Shown here one piece after another: positions 13,016-27,300 of a stretch of DNA of 64,000 nt. Position numbers and translations under genes: made by a program. Source of the stretch: Camellia lanceoleosa. Taxonomy: Eukaryota > Streptophyta > Magnoliopsida > Ericales > Theaceae. The notes under the pieces were generated by a model. The model searched no databases. It saw only the letters and a list, made by a program, of their open reading frames with translations, and was not told where the DNA came from. The DNA is taken from NCBI GenBank assembly GCA_025200525.1, contig CM045762.1, forward strand, positions 190,923,154-190,987,153. Reading direction: 5' to 3'. Position 1 is the stretch's first letter. Every line of letters starts with the position of its first letter.

Positions 13016-16000
13016 CTTACCATTTCTCACGCATTAGGGTTCGAACACTCGAACACCTATACTGATTCTCCAGCACAGTGGCGGATATGTAAATACGGCG
13101 TTCACTTACCATTTCTCATGCATTAGGGTTCGAACACTCGAGCACCTATACAGATTCTCCTGCACAGTGGCAGATATGTAAATACGACATTTACTTATCA
13201 TTTCTCACCTGTTTGGGTTCGAACACTCGAACTCCTGTACGGATTCTCCTACACAGTGGTAGATATGTAAATACGGCATTTACTTACTATTTCTCACGCA
13301 TTAGGGTTCGAACAGTCGAACACCTATACGGATTCTCCTGCACAGCGGGAGATACGTAGATACGAGGTTCACTTACCGTTTCTCAGGCATTAGGTTTCAA
13401 ACACGCGAACACCTATACGGATTCCTCTGCACAGTGGCTGATATGTAAATACGGCGTTTACTTACCATTTCTCATGCGTTAGGGTTCAAACACTCGAACA
13501 CCCATACGGATTCTCCTTCACAGTGGCATATATGTAAATTCGGTGTTTACTTACCATTTCTCACGCATTGGATTTCGAACACTCGAACACCTATACGGAT
13601 TCTCTTGCATAGTGGCAAATATGTAAATATGGCGTTTACATACCATTTCTGACGAATTACGGTTCGAACACTTGAACACCCATACTGATTCTCCTGCACA
13701 GTGGCAGATATTTAAATACGGCGTTTAACTACCATTTCTCACGAATTACACGAACACTCGAACTCATGTAAGGATTCGCCGGCACAGCGGCAGATATGTG
13801 AGTACGGCGTTTACTTACCATTTCTCACGCATTAGGGTTCGAACACTCGAACACCTATACAGATTCTCCAGCACAGTGGCAGATATGTAAATACGACGTT
13901 CACTTACCATTTCTCATGCATTAGGGTTCGAACACTCGAACACCTATACAGATTCTCCTGCACAGTGGCAGATATGTAAATACGGCGTTAACTTACCATT
14001 TCTCACTCGTTAGGGTTCGAACACTCGAACCCCTGTACGGATTCTCCTGCACAGTGGTAGATATGTAAATACAGCGTTTACTTACCATTTCTCACGCATT
14101 AGGGTTCGAACACTCGAACACCTATACGGATTCTCCTACACAGTGGCAGATATGTAAATATGGTGTTCACTTACCATTTATTAGGCATTAGGGTTCGAAC
14201 CCTCTAACACCTATACGGATTCTCCTGCACAGTGGCAGATATGTAAATACGGTGTTCACTTACAATTTATTAGGCATTAGGGTCCGAATCCTCTAACACC
14301 TATATGGATTCTCCAGCACAGCGGCAGATATGAAAATACTACATTTACTTTCCATTTCTTACGCATTAGGGTTCCAACACTCGAACACCTATACGGATTC
14401 TCCAGCACAGTGACAGATATGTAAATATGGCGTTCACTCACCATTTCTCACGTATTAGGGTTCGAACACTCGAACACCTAAACGGATTCTCCTGCACAGT
14501 GGCAGATATGTAAATACGGCGTTTACTTACCATTTCTCATTCATTACGGTTCGAACACTCGAACACCAATACAGATTCTCCTGCACAGTGGCAGATATGT
14601 AAATACGACATTTACTTACCATTTCTCACGTGTTAGGGTTTGAACACTCGAACTCCTGTACGGATTCTCCTACACAGTGGTAGATATGTAAATACGGCAT
14701 TTACTTACTATTTCTCACGCATTAGGGTTCGAACACTCGAACACCTATACTGATTCTCCTGCACAGTGGGAGATACGTAGATACGAGGTTCACTTACCGT
14801 TACTCAGGCATTAGGGTTCGAACGCGTGAACACCTATATTTATTCCCCTGCACAGTGGCTGATATGTAAATACAGCATTTACTTACCATTTCTCACGCAT
14901 TAGAGTTCAAACATTAAAACACCTATACGGATTCCCCTGCACAGTGGCAGATATGTAAATACGGCGTTTACTTACCATTTCTCATGCGTTAGGGTTCAAA
15001 CACTCGAACACCCATACGGATTCTCCTGCACAGTGGCAGATATGTAAATACGGCGTTTACTTACCATTTCTCACGCATTGGATTTCGAACACTCGAACAC
15101 CTATACGGATTCTCCTGCACAGTGTCAGGTATGTAAATACGGCGTTTACTTACCATTTCTCATGCATTAGGGTTCGAACACTCGAGCATCCATAACGATT
15201 CTCCTACACAGTGGCAAATATGTAAATACGGCGTTTACTTACCATTTCTCACGGATTACGGTTCGAACACTCGAACACCTATGCGGGACTCTCCTGTACA
15301 ATGCAGATATGTAAATATGGCGTTTACTTAGCATTTCTCATGCATTACGGTTCGAACACTCGAAGACCTATACGGATTCTCCTGCACAGTGGCAGATATA
15401 TAAATACGGCGTTTACTTACAATTTCTCACGGTTTACGGTTCGAGCACTCGAACACCTATGCAGATTCTCCTGCACAGTGGCAGATATGTAAGTACGGCG
15501 TTTACTTACCATTTCTCACGCATTAGGGTTCGAACACACGAACACCTATACAGATTCTCCAGCACAGTGGCAGATATGTAAATACGGCGTTCACATACCA
15601 TTTGTCATGCATTAGGGTTTGAACACTCGAACACCTATACAGATTCTCTTGCAAAGTGGCAGATATGTAAATACGGCGTTTACTTACCATTTCTTAGGCA
15701 TTAGGGTTCGAACCCTCGATCACCTATACGGATTCTCCTGCACAGTGGCAGATATGAAAATACAACATTTACTTTCCATTTCTCACGCATTAGAGTTCGA
15801 ACATTCGAACACCTATACGGATTCTCCTGCACAGTGGCAGATATGTAAATACGGCGTTTACTTACCATTTCTCACGAATTACGGTTCGAACACTCGAACA
15901 CCCATACGGATTCTCCTGCACAGTGGCAGATATGTAAATACGGCGTTTTACTACCACCTCTCACGAATTACACGAACACCCGAACACATGTACGGATTCT

Positions 16001-19000
16001 CCTGCACAGTGGCAGATATGTGAGTACGGCGTTTACTTACCATTTCTCACGCATTAGGGTTCGAACACTCGAACACCTATACAGATTCTCCAGCACAATG
16101 GCAGATATGTAAATACGGCGTTCACTTACCATTTCTCATGCATTAGGGTTCGAACAATCGAACACCTATACAGATTCTCCTGCACAGTGGCAGATATGTA
16201 AATACGACATTTACTTACCATTTCTCACCTGTTTGGGTTCGAACAGTCGAACTCCTGTACGGATTCTCCTACACAGTGGTAGATATGTAAATACGGCATT
16301 TACTTACTATTTCTCACGCATTAGGTTTCGAACAGTCAAACACCGATACGGATTCTCCTGCACAGTGGGAGATACGTAGATACGAGGTTCACTTACCGTT
16401 TCTCAGGCATTAGGTTTCGAACACGCGAACACCTATACGGATTCCTCTGCACAGTGGCTGATATGGAAATACGGCGTTTACTTACCATTTCTCACGCATT
16501 AGGGTTCGAATAGTCGAACACCTATACGGATTCTGCTACACAGTGGCAGATATGTAAATACGGCGTTTACTTACCATTTCTCATGCGTTAGGGTTCAAAC
16601 ACTCGAACACCCATACGGATTCTCCTTCACAGTGGCATATATGTAAATACGGCGTTTACTTACCATTTCTCACGCATTGGATTTCGAACACTCGAACACC
16701 TATACGGATTCTCCTGCATAGTGGCAAATATGTAAATACGGTGTTTACTTACCATTTCTCACGAATTACGGATCGAATACTTGAACACCCATACGGATTC
16801 TCCTGCACAGTGGCAGATATGTAAATACAGTGTTTAACTACCATTTCTCACGAATTACACGAACACTCGAACAAATGTACGGATTCGCCTGCACAGTGGC
16901 AGATATGTGAGTACGGCGTTTACTCGAACAGCTATACAGATTCTCCAGCACAGTGGCAGATATGTAAATACGGCGTTCACTTACCATTTCTCATGCATTA
17001 GGGTTCGAACACTCGAACACCTATACAGATTCTCCTGCACTGTGGCAGATATGTAAATACGGCGTTAACTTGCCATTTCTCACTCGTTAGGGTTCGAACA
17101 CTCGAACAGCATGACGGATTCTCACGCGATGGCGGATCCAGAATACGGCATTTACTTACGATTTCTCACGCATTAGGGTTCGAAAACTCGAACACCTATA
17201 CGGATTCTCCTGCACAGTGGCAGATATGTAAATACGGTGTTCACTTACCATTTCTTAGGCATTAGGGTTCGAACCCTCTAACACCTATATGGATTCTCCT
17301 GCACAGTGGCAGATATGAAAATACTACATTTACTTTCCATTTCTCACGCATTAGGGTTCGAACGCTCGAACACCTATACGGATTCTCCAGCACAGTGATA
17401 GATATGTAAATACGGCGTTCACTTACCATTTCTCACGTATTAGGGTTCGAGCACTCGAACACCTAAACGGATTCTCCTGCAAAGCGGCAGATATGTAAAT
17501 ACGGCGTTTACTAACCATTTCTCATGCATTAGGTTTCGAATAGTCGAACACCTATACAGATTCTCCTGCACAGTGGCAGATATGTAAATACGACATTTAC
17601 TTACCATTTCTCACGTGTTAGGGTTCGAACATTCGAATTCCTGTATGGATTCTCCTACACAGTGGTAGATACGTAAATACGGCATTTACTTACTATTTCT
17701 CACGCATTAGGGTTCGAACACTCGAACACCTATACTGATTCTCCTGCACAGTGGGAGATACGTAGATACGAGGTTCACTTACCGTTTCTTAGGCATTAGG
17801 GTTGAATCTTAACACCTATCTGATTCCCCGCACAAGGGCGATATGTAAATACAAAGATTCTTGACCATTTCTCACGCATTAGAGTTCAAACATTAGAACA
17901 CTTATACGGATTCCCCTGCACAGTGGCAGATATGTAAATACGGCGTTTACTTACCATTTCTCATGCGTTAGGGTTCAAACACTCGAACACCCATACGGAT
18001 TCTCCTTCACAGTGGCATATATGTAAATACGGCGTTTACTTACCATTTCTCACGCATTGGATTTCGAACACTCGAACACCTATATGGATTCTCCGACACA
18101 GTGGCAGGTATGTAAATACGGCGTTTACTTGCCATTTCTCATGCATTAGGGTTCGAACACTCGAGCATCCATAACGATTCTCCTTCACAGTGGCAGATAT
18201 GTAAATACGGCAGTTACTTAAGATTTCAAACTCATTACGGTTCGAACACTCGAACACCTATACGGATTCTCCTGCACAGTGGCAGCTACGTAAATATGGC
18301 GTTTACTTACCATTTATCACGAATTACGGTTCGAACACTCGAACACCCATACGGATTCTCTCGCGATGGCGATATGTAAATCGGCATTTACCTACCATTT
18401 CTCACGAATTACGAACACTCGAACACCTATACGGATTCGCTGCGCGATGGCGTATATGTAAATCTGGCGTTTACTTACCATTTCTCACGCATTGGGGTTC
18501 GAACACACGAACACCTATATAGATTCTCCAGCACAGTGGCAGATATGTAAATACGGCGTTCCTTTACCATTTCTCATGCATTAGGGTTCGAACATTCGGA
18601 CACCTATATAGATTCTCTGCCAAGTGGCGGAATATGTAAATCTGGCGTTCACTTACCATTTCTTAGGCATTAGGGTTGAACCTCGAACACCTATACTGAT
18701 TCTCCCGCATGGCGGAATATGAAAATACAACATTTACATTCCATTTCTCACGCATTAGAGTTCGAACATTCGAACACCTATGCGGATTCTCCTACACAGT
18801 GGCAGATATGTAAATACGGCGTTTACTAACCATTTCTCACGCGTTAGGGTTCGAACACTCGAACACCTATGCGGATTCTCCGGCACAGTGGCAGATAGGT
18901 AAATACGATGTTTACTTACCATTTCTCACGCATTGGGGTTCGAACACTCGAACACCGAAACAGATTCTCCTACACAGTGGCATATATGAAAATACGGCGT

Positions 19001-20914
19001 TTACTTACCATTTCTCACGCATTCGGGTTCGAACACTCGAAAACTTATACGGATTCTCCTGCACAGTGGCAGATATGTAAATACGACGTTTACTTACCAT
19101 TTCTCACGGATTACGGTTCGAACACTCGAACACCTATACGGATTCTCCTGCACAGTGGCTGATATGTAAATACGACATTCACTTACCATTTCCCATGCAT
19201 TACGGTTCAAACACTCGAACACCTATACGGATTCTCTTGCACAGTTGCAGATATGTAAATATGGCTTTTACTTACCGTTTCTCACGCATTAGGATTCGGA
19301 CACTCGAACACCTATACCGATTCTCCTACACAGTGGCAGATATGTAAATACGGCGTTCACTTTCCATTTCTTAGGCATTAGGGTTCGAACCCTCGAACAC
19401 CTATACGGATTCTCCTGCACAGTGGCAAATATGAAAATACAGCATTTACTTTCCATTTCTCATGCATTAGAGTTCGAACATTAGAACACCTATACGGATT
19501 CTCCTGCACAGTGGCAGATATGTAAATACGGCGTTTACTTACCATTTCTCACGCATTAGGGTTCGAACACTCGAACACCTATACGGATTCTCCTGCACAG
19601 TGGCAGATATGTAAATACGGCGTTTACTTACCATTTCCCTCGCATTAGGGTTCGAACACTAGAACACCTATACGGATTCTCCTGCACAGTGGCAGATATG
19701 TAAATACGGCGTTTACTTACCATTTCTCACGCATTAGGGTTCGAACACTCGAACACCTATACGGATTCTCCTGCACAGTGGCAGATATGTAAATACGGCA
19801 TTCACTTACCATTTCTCATGCATTTGGGTTCGAACACGCGAACACCTATACGGATTTTCCCACATAGTGGCAGATATGTAAATACGGCGTTTACTTACCA
19901 TTTCTCACGCGTTTGGGTTCGAACACTCGAACACCTATACGGATTCTCCTGCACAGTTGCAGGTATGTAAATAAGGCGTTTACTTACCATTTCACATGCA
20001 TTGGGGTTTGAACACACGGGCATCCATACCGATTCTCTGCGCGGTTGCGAGATATGTCATCTGACATTTACTTATCATTTCACACGCATTACGGATCGAA
20101 CACTCGAACACCTATACGGATTCTCTTGCACAGTGGCAGATATGTAAATACGGCTTTTACTTACCATTTCTAACGCATTAGGGTTCGAACACTCGAACAC
20201 CTATATGTATTCTCTTGCACAGTGACAGGTATGTAAATACGGCGTTTGCTTACCATTTCTCATGCATTAGGGGTCGAACACTCGAGCATCCATACCGATT
20301 CTCCTGCACAGTGGTAGATATGTAAATACGGCATTTACTTATCATTTCAAACGCATTACGGTTTGAACACTCGAACACCTATACGGATTCTCCTGCACAG
20401 TGGCAGCTATGTAAATACGGCGTTTACTTATCATTTCTTACGCATTAGGGTTCGAACACTCGAATACCTATACAGATTCTCCAGCACCGTGGCAGATATG
20501 TAAATACGGCGTTTACTTACCATTTCTCATGAATTAGTGTTGAGCGATCGAACACCTATCTGATTCCCCGCGATGGGCTGATATGTAAATACGGCGTTAA
20601 CTTACCATTTCTCACGCGTTAGGGTTCGAACAATCGAACCCCTGTACGGATTCTTCAGCACAGTGGCAGCTATGTAAATACGTCGTTTACTTACCATTTG
20701 TCACGCATTAGGGTTCGAACACTCAAACACCTATGCGGATTCTCCTGCACAGTGGCAGATATGTAAATACGGCATTTACTTACATTTCTCACGCATTGGG
20801 GTTCGAACACTCGAACACCTATACGGATTCTCCTGCACAGTGGCGGATATGTAAATACGGCGTTTACTTACCATTTCTCACGCATTCGGGTTCGGACACT
20901 CGAACACCTATACG

Positions 20915-21470
20915 GATTCTCTGCCGCGATGGCAAATATGTAAATCTGGCGTTTACTAACCATTGCTCACGCATTACGGTTCGAACACTTGGAACACCTA
21001 TACGATTCTCTGCCGCGATGGCGGATATGTAAATCGGCATTCACTTACCATTTCTCATGCATTAGGGTTGAACACTTGAACACCTATCTGATTCTCCAAC
21101 ATAGTGGCGAGATATGTAAATCTGGCGTTTACTTACCATTTCTCACGCATTGGGGTTGAACACTCGAACACCTATCTGATTCTCTGACGATGGCGAGATA
21201 TGTAAATACGGCGTATACTTACCATTTCTCACGCATTCGGGTTCGGACACTCGAACACCTATACGGATTCTCCAACATAGTGGCAGATATGTAAATACGG
21301 CGTTTACTTACCATATGTCACGCATTGGGGTTCGAACACTCGAACACCTATACGGATTCTCTGCGATGGCGGATATGTAAATCTGGCGTTTACTTACCAT
21401 TTCTCACGATTCGGTTCGCACACTCGAACACCTATCTGATTCTCCCGCGATGGCGGTATATGTAAATACG
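20915..21470. other. Degraded or suspect satellite patch, the longest cluster in copy A
   Basis: Several monomers in a row carry CTCTGCCGCGATGGC, AAATCTGGCG, GGGTTGAACACT and TATCTGATTC in place of the normal words. The partner in copy B (about 32.9-33.5 kb) has the normal words throughout. Confidence 0.65.
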
Positions 21471-22129
21471 GCGTTTACTTACCATTTCTCATGCATTAGG
21501 GTTCGAACACTCGAGCATCCATAACGATTCTCCTGCACGGTTGCAGATATGTAAATACAACATTTACTTATCATTTCACACGCATTACAGATCGAACACT
21601 CGAACACCTATACGGATTCTCCTGCACAGTGGCAGATATGTAAATACGGCGTTTACTTACCATTTCTCACGCATTAAGGTTCGAACACTCGAACACCTAT
21701 ACGGATTCTCCAGTATAATGGAGATATGTAAATACGGCGCTCACTTACCATTTCTTATTCATTACGGTTCGAACACTCGAACACCTATACGGATTCTCCA
21801 GCACAGTGGCAGATATGCAAATACGGCGTTCACTTACCATTTCTCACGTATTGGGGTTCGAACACTCGAACACCTAAACGGATTCTCCTGCACAGTTGCA
21901 GATATGTAAATACGGCGTTTACTTACCATTTCTCATGCATTGGGGTTCAAACACTCGAACACCTATACAGATTCTCCTGCACAGTGGCAGATATGTAAAT
22001 ACGACATTTACTTACCATTTCTCACGTGTTACGGTTCGAACAATCGAACTCCTGTACGGATTCTCCTACACAGTGGTAGATATGTAAATACGGCATTTAC
22101 TTACTATTTCTCACATATTTGGGTTCGAA

Positions 22130-22430
22130 CAGTCGAACAACGTCACGGATCGCTGCGCGATGGTAGATATGTAAATACGGCTTTCACTTACCATTTCCCA
22201 TGCATTACGGTTCGAACACCGAACACCTATCTGATTCTCTTGCGATGGCGGATATATGTAAATCGGCTTTTACTTACCATTTCTAACGCATTAGGGTTGA
22301 ACACTCGAACACCTATATGTATTCTCTCTTGCCGCGATGGCGGTGTATGTAAATCTGGCGTTTGCTTACCATTTCTCATGCATTAGGGGTCGAACACTCG
22401 AGCATCAATAATTCTCTGCCGCGATGGTAG
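22130..22430. other. Degraded or suspect satellite patch
   Basis: Shows CGTCACGGATCGCTGCGCG, CTTGCGATGGCGGATATATG and TTGCCGCGATGGCGGTG. The partner at about 34.2-34.5 kb reads normally (GATACGGATTCGCCTGCAC and so on). Confidence 0.65.
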
Positions 22431-23264
22431 ATATGTAAATACGGCATTTACTTATCATTTTAAACGCATTACGGTTCGAACACTCGAACACCTATAGGGA
22501 TTCTCCTGCAGAGTGGCAGCTATGTAAATACGGCGTTTACTTATCATTTCTTACGCATTAGGGTTCGAACACTCGAATACCTATATAGATTCTCCAGCAC
22601 CGTGCCAGATATGTAAATACGGCGTTTACTTACCATTTCTCATGAATTAGTGTTCGAACAGTCGAACACCTATACAGATTCCCCTGCACAGTGGCAGATA
22701 TGTAAATACGGCGTTAACTTACCATTTCTCACGCGTTAGGGTTCGAACAATCGAACCCCTGTACGGATTCTCCAGCACAGTGGCAGCTATGTAAATACGG
22801 CGTTTACTTACCATTTCTCACGCATTAGGGTTCGAACATTCAAACACCTATGCGGATTCTCCTGCACAGTGGCAGATATGTAAATACGGCGTTTACTTAC
22901 ATTTCTCACGCATTGGGGTTCGAACACTCGAACACCTATCTGATTCTCTGCGATGGCGGATATGTAAATCTGGCGTTTACTTACCATTTCTCACGTATTC
23001 GGGTTGGACACTCGAACACCTATCTGATTCTCTGCCGATGGCAAATATGTAAATACGGCGTTTACTAACCATTGCTCACGCATTACGGTTCGAACACTCG
23101 AAAATCTATACGGATTCTCCTGCACAGTGCCAGATATGTAAATACGGCGTTCACTTACCATTTCTCATGCATTAGGGTTCGAACACTTGAACACCTATAC
23201 GGATTCTCCAACATAGTGGCAGATATGTAAATACGGCGTTTACTTACCATTTCTCACGCATTGG

Positions 23265-23570
23265 GGTTGAACACTTTCGAACACCTATCTGATTCTCCGC
23301 GATGGCGGAATATGTAAATCTGGCGTTTACTTACCATTTGTCACGCGTTCGGTTCGGACACTCGAACACCTATCTGATTCTCTGCCACGATGGCGAGATA
23401 TGTAAATCTGGCGTTTACTAACCATTGCTCACGCATTACGGTTGAACACTCGAACACCTATCACGGATTCCCGCGGTGGAGATATGTAAATCTGGCGTTT
23501 ACTTACCATTTCTCACGCATTAGGGTTCGAACACTCGAACACCTATCGGATTCTCTGCCGGTGGAGACAT
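23265..23570. other. Degraded or suspect satellite patch
   Basis: Shows TATCTGATTCTCCGCGATGG, AAATCTGGCG and CCCGCGGTGGAGATATG. The partner in copy B (about 35.36-35.68 kb) reads normally. Confidence 0.6.
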
Positions 23571-24389
23571 GTAAATACGGCATTTGCTTACTATTTCTCA
23601 CGCATTAGGGTGAGAACACTCGAACACCTATATGGATTCTCCTGCACAGTGGGAGATACGTAAATACGGCGTTCAGTTACCGTTTCTCAGGCATCAGGGT
23701 TCGAACAAGCGAACACCTATACGGATTCCCCCGCACAGTGGCAGATATGTATATACGACATTTACTTACCATTTCTCACGCATTAGAGTTCAAACATTAG
23801 AACACCAATACGGATTCTCCTGCACAGTAGCAGTTATGTATATACGGCGTTTACTTACAATTTCTCATGCATTAGGGTTCGAACACTCGAACACCAATAT
23901 AGATTCTCCTGCACAGTGCCAGAAATGTAAATACGGCGTTCACTTACCATTTCTCAGGCATTAGGGATCGAACCCTCGAACACCTATACGGATTCTCCTG
24001 CACAGTGGCAGATATGAAAATACAACATTTACTTACCATTTCTCACGCATTAGAGTTCGAACATTCGAACACCTATACGGATTCTGCTGCACAGTGGCAG
24101 ATATGTAAATACGACACTTACTTAAGATTTCAAACGCATTACGGTTCGAACACTCGAACACCTATACGGATTCTTCTGCACAGTGGCAGCTATGTAAATA
24201 TGGCCTTTACTTACCATTTCTCACGAATTACGGTTCGAACACTCGAACACCCATACAGATTCTCCTGCACAGTGGCAGATATGTAAATACGGCGTTTACC
24301 TACCATTTCTCATTAATGACACGAACACTCGAACACTTGTACGGATTCGCCAGCACAGTGGCAGATATGTAAATACGGCGTTTACTTAC

Positions 24390-27300
24390 CATTTCTCACG
24401 CATTAGAGTTCGAACACACGAACACCTATACAGATTCTCCAGCACAGTGGCAAATATGTAAATACGGCGTTCACTTACCATTTCTCATGCATTAGGGTTC
24501 GAACACTCGAACACCTATACAGATTCTCCTGCAAAGTGGCTGATATGTAAATACGGCGTTCACTTACCATTTCTTAGGAATTAGGGTTCGAACCCTCGAA
24601 CACCTGTACGGATTCTCCTGCACAGTGGCAGATATGGAAATACAACATTTACTTTCCATTTCTCACGCATTAGAGTTCGAACATTCGAACACCTATATGG
24701 ATTCTCCTGCCGCGATGGCGGATATGTAAATCTGGCGTTTACTTACCATTTCTCACGAATTACGGTTGAACACTCGAACACCCATACGGATTCTCTGCCG
24801 CGATGGCAGATATGTAAATACGACGTTTAACTACCATTTCTCACGAATTACAAGAACACTCGAACACATGTACGGATTCGCCTGCACAGTGGCAGATATG
24901 TCAGTACGGCGTTTACTTACCATTTCTCACGCATTAGGGTTCGAACACTCGAACACCTATACTGATTCTCCAGCACAGTGGCGGATATGTAAATACGGCG
25001 TTCACTTACCGTTTCTCATGCATTAGGGTTCGAACACTCGAGCACCTATACAGATTCTCCAGCACAGTGGCAGATATGTAAATACGACATTGACTTATCA
25101 TTTCTCACCTGTTTGGGTTCGAACACTCGAACTCCTGTACGGATTCTCCTACACAGTGGTAGATATGTAAATACGGCATTTACTTACTATTTCTCACGCA
25201 TTAGGGTTCGAACAGTCAAACACCTATACGGATTCTCCTGCACAGCGGGAGATACGTAGATACGAGGTTCACTTACCGTTTCTCAGGCATTAGGTTTCAA
25301 ACACGCGAACACCTATACGGATTTCTCTGCACAGTGGCTGATATGTAAATACAGCATTTACTTACCATTTCTCACGCATTAGAGTTCAAACATTAGAACA
25401 CCTATACGGATTCCCCTGCACAGTGGCAGATATGTAAATACGGCGTTTACTTACCATTTCTCATGCGTTAGGGTTCAAACACTCGAACACCCATACGGAT
25501 TCTCCTTCACAGTGGCATATATGTAAATTCGGCGTTTACTTACCATTTCTCACGCATTGGATTTCGAACACTCGAACACCTATACGGATTCTCTTGCATA
25601 GTGGCAAATATGTAAATATGGCGTTTACATACCATTTCTGACGAATTACGGTTCGAACACTTGAACACCCATACGGATTCTCCTGCACAGTGGCAAATAT
25701 GTAAATACGGCGTTTAACTACCATTTCTCACGAATTACACGAACACTCGAACACCCATAAGGATTCCCCTGCACAGCGGCAGATATGTGAGTACGGCGTT
25801 TACTTACCATTTCTCACGCATTTGGGTTCGAACACTCGAACACCTATACAGATTCTCCAGCACAGTGGCAGATATGTAAATACGACGTTCACTTACCATT
25901 TCTGATGCATTAGGGTTCGGACACTCGAACACCTATACAGATTCTCCTGCACAGTGGCAGATATGTAAATACGGCGTTAACTTACCATTTCTCACTCGTT
26001 AGGGTTCGAACACTCGAACCCCTGTACGGATTCTCCTGCACAGTGGCAGATATGTAAATACAGCGTTTACTTACCATTTCTCATGCATTAGGGTTCGAAC
26101 ACTCGAACACCTATACGGACTCTCCTGCACAGTGGCAGATATGTAAATATGGTGTTCACTTACCATTTATTAGGCATTAGGGTTCGAACCCTCTAACACC
26201 TATACGGATTCTCCTGCACCGTGGCAGATATGTAAATACGGTGTTCACTTACAATTTATTAGGCATTAGGGTCCGAACCCTCTAACACCTATATGGATTC
26301 TCCAGCACAGTGGCAGATATGAAAATACTACATTTACTTTCCATTTCTTACGCATTAGGGTTCCAACACTCGAACACCTATACGGATTCTCCAGCACAGT
26401 GACAGATATGTAAATATGGCGTTCACTCACCATTTCTCACGTATTAGGGTTCGAACACTCGAACACCTAAACGGATTGTCCTGCACAGTGGCAGATATGT
26501 AAATACGGCGTTTACTTACCATTTCTCATTCATTACGGTTCGAACACTCGAACACCAATACAGATTCTCCTGCACAGTGGCAGATATGTAAATACGACAT
26601 TTACTTACCATTTCTCACGTGTTAGGGTTCGAACACTCGAACTCCTGTACGGATTCTCCTACACAGTGGTAGATATGTAAATACGGCATTTACTTACTAT
26701 TTCTCACGCATTAGGGTTCGAACACTCGAACACCTATACTGATTCTCCTGCACAGTGGGAGATACGTAGATACGAGGTTCACTTACCGTTACTCAGGCAT
26801 TAGGGTTCGAACGCGCGAACACCTATATTTATTCCCCTGCACAGTGGCTGATATGTAAATACAGCATTTACTTACCATTTCTCACGCATTAGAGTTCAAA
26901 CATTAGAACACCTATACGGATTCCCCTGCACAGTGGCAGATATGTAAATACGGCGTTTACTTACCATTTCTCATGCGTTAGGGTTCAAACACTCGAACAC
27001 CCATACGGATTCTCCTTCACAGTGGCATATATGTAAATACGGCGTTTACTTACCATTTCTCACGCATTGGATTTCGAACACTCGAACACCTATACGGATT
27101 CTCCTGCACAGTGTCAGGTATGTAAATACGGCGTTTACTTACCATTTCTCATGCATTAGGGTTCGAACACTCGAGCATCCATAACGATTCTCCTTCACAG
27201 TGGCAGATATGTAAATACGACACTTACTTAACATTTCAAACGCATTACGGTTCGAACACTCGAACACCTATACGGATTCTCCTGCACAGTGGCAGCTATG

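Larger units (their letters stand above)
12495..24110. repeat. Large satellite segmental duplication, copy A
   Basis: Monomer by monomer this segment matches 24390-36215 in the same order. Examples are the GCAAAGTGGCTG variant (about 12637 and 24533), the truncated monomer GTTTACTCGAACA (16919 and 28885) and the AGTTACTTAAG variant (18212 and 30186). The offset grows from about 11.90 kb at the left to about 12.11 kb at the right. One 89-bp monomer present in copy B near 33.9 kb is absent from copy A near 21.9 kb, and small deletions cluster in odd patches of copy A. Outside those patches the copies differ by only about 1-3 bases per 100 where I compared them. Confidence 0.85.
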
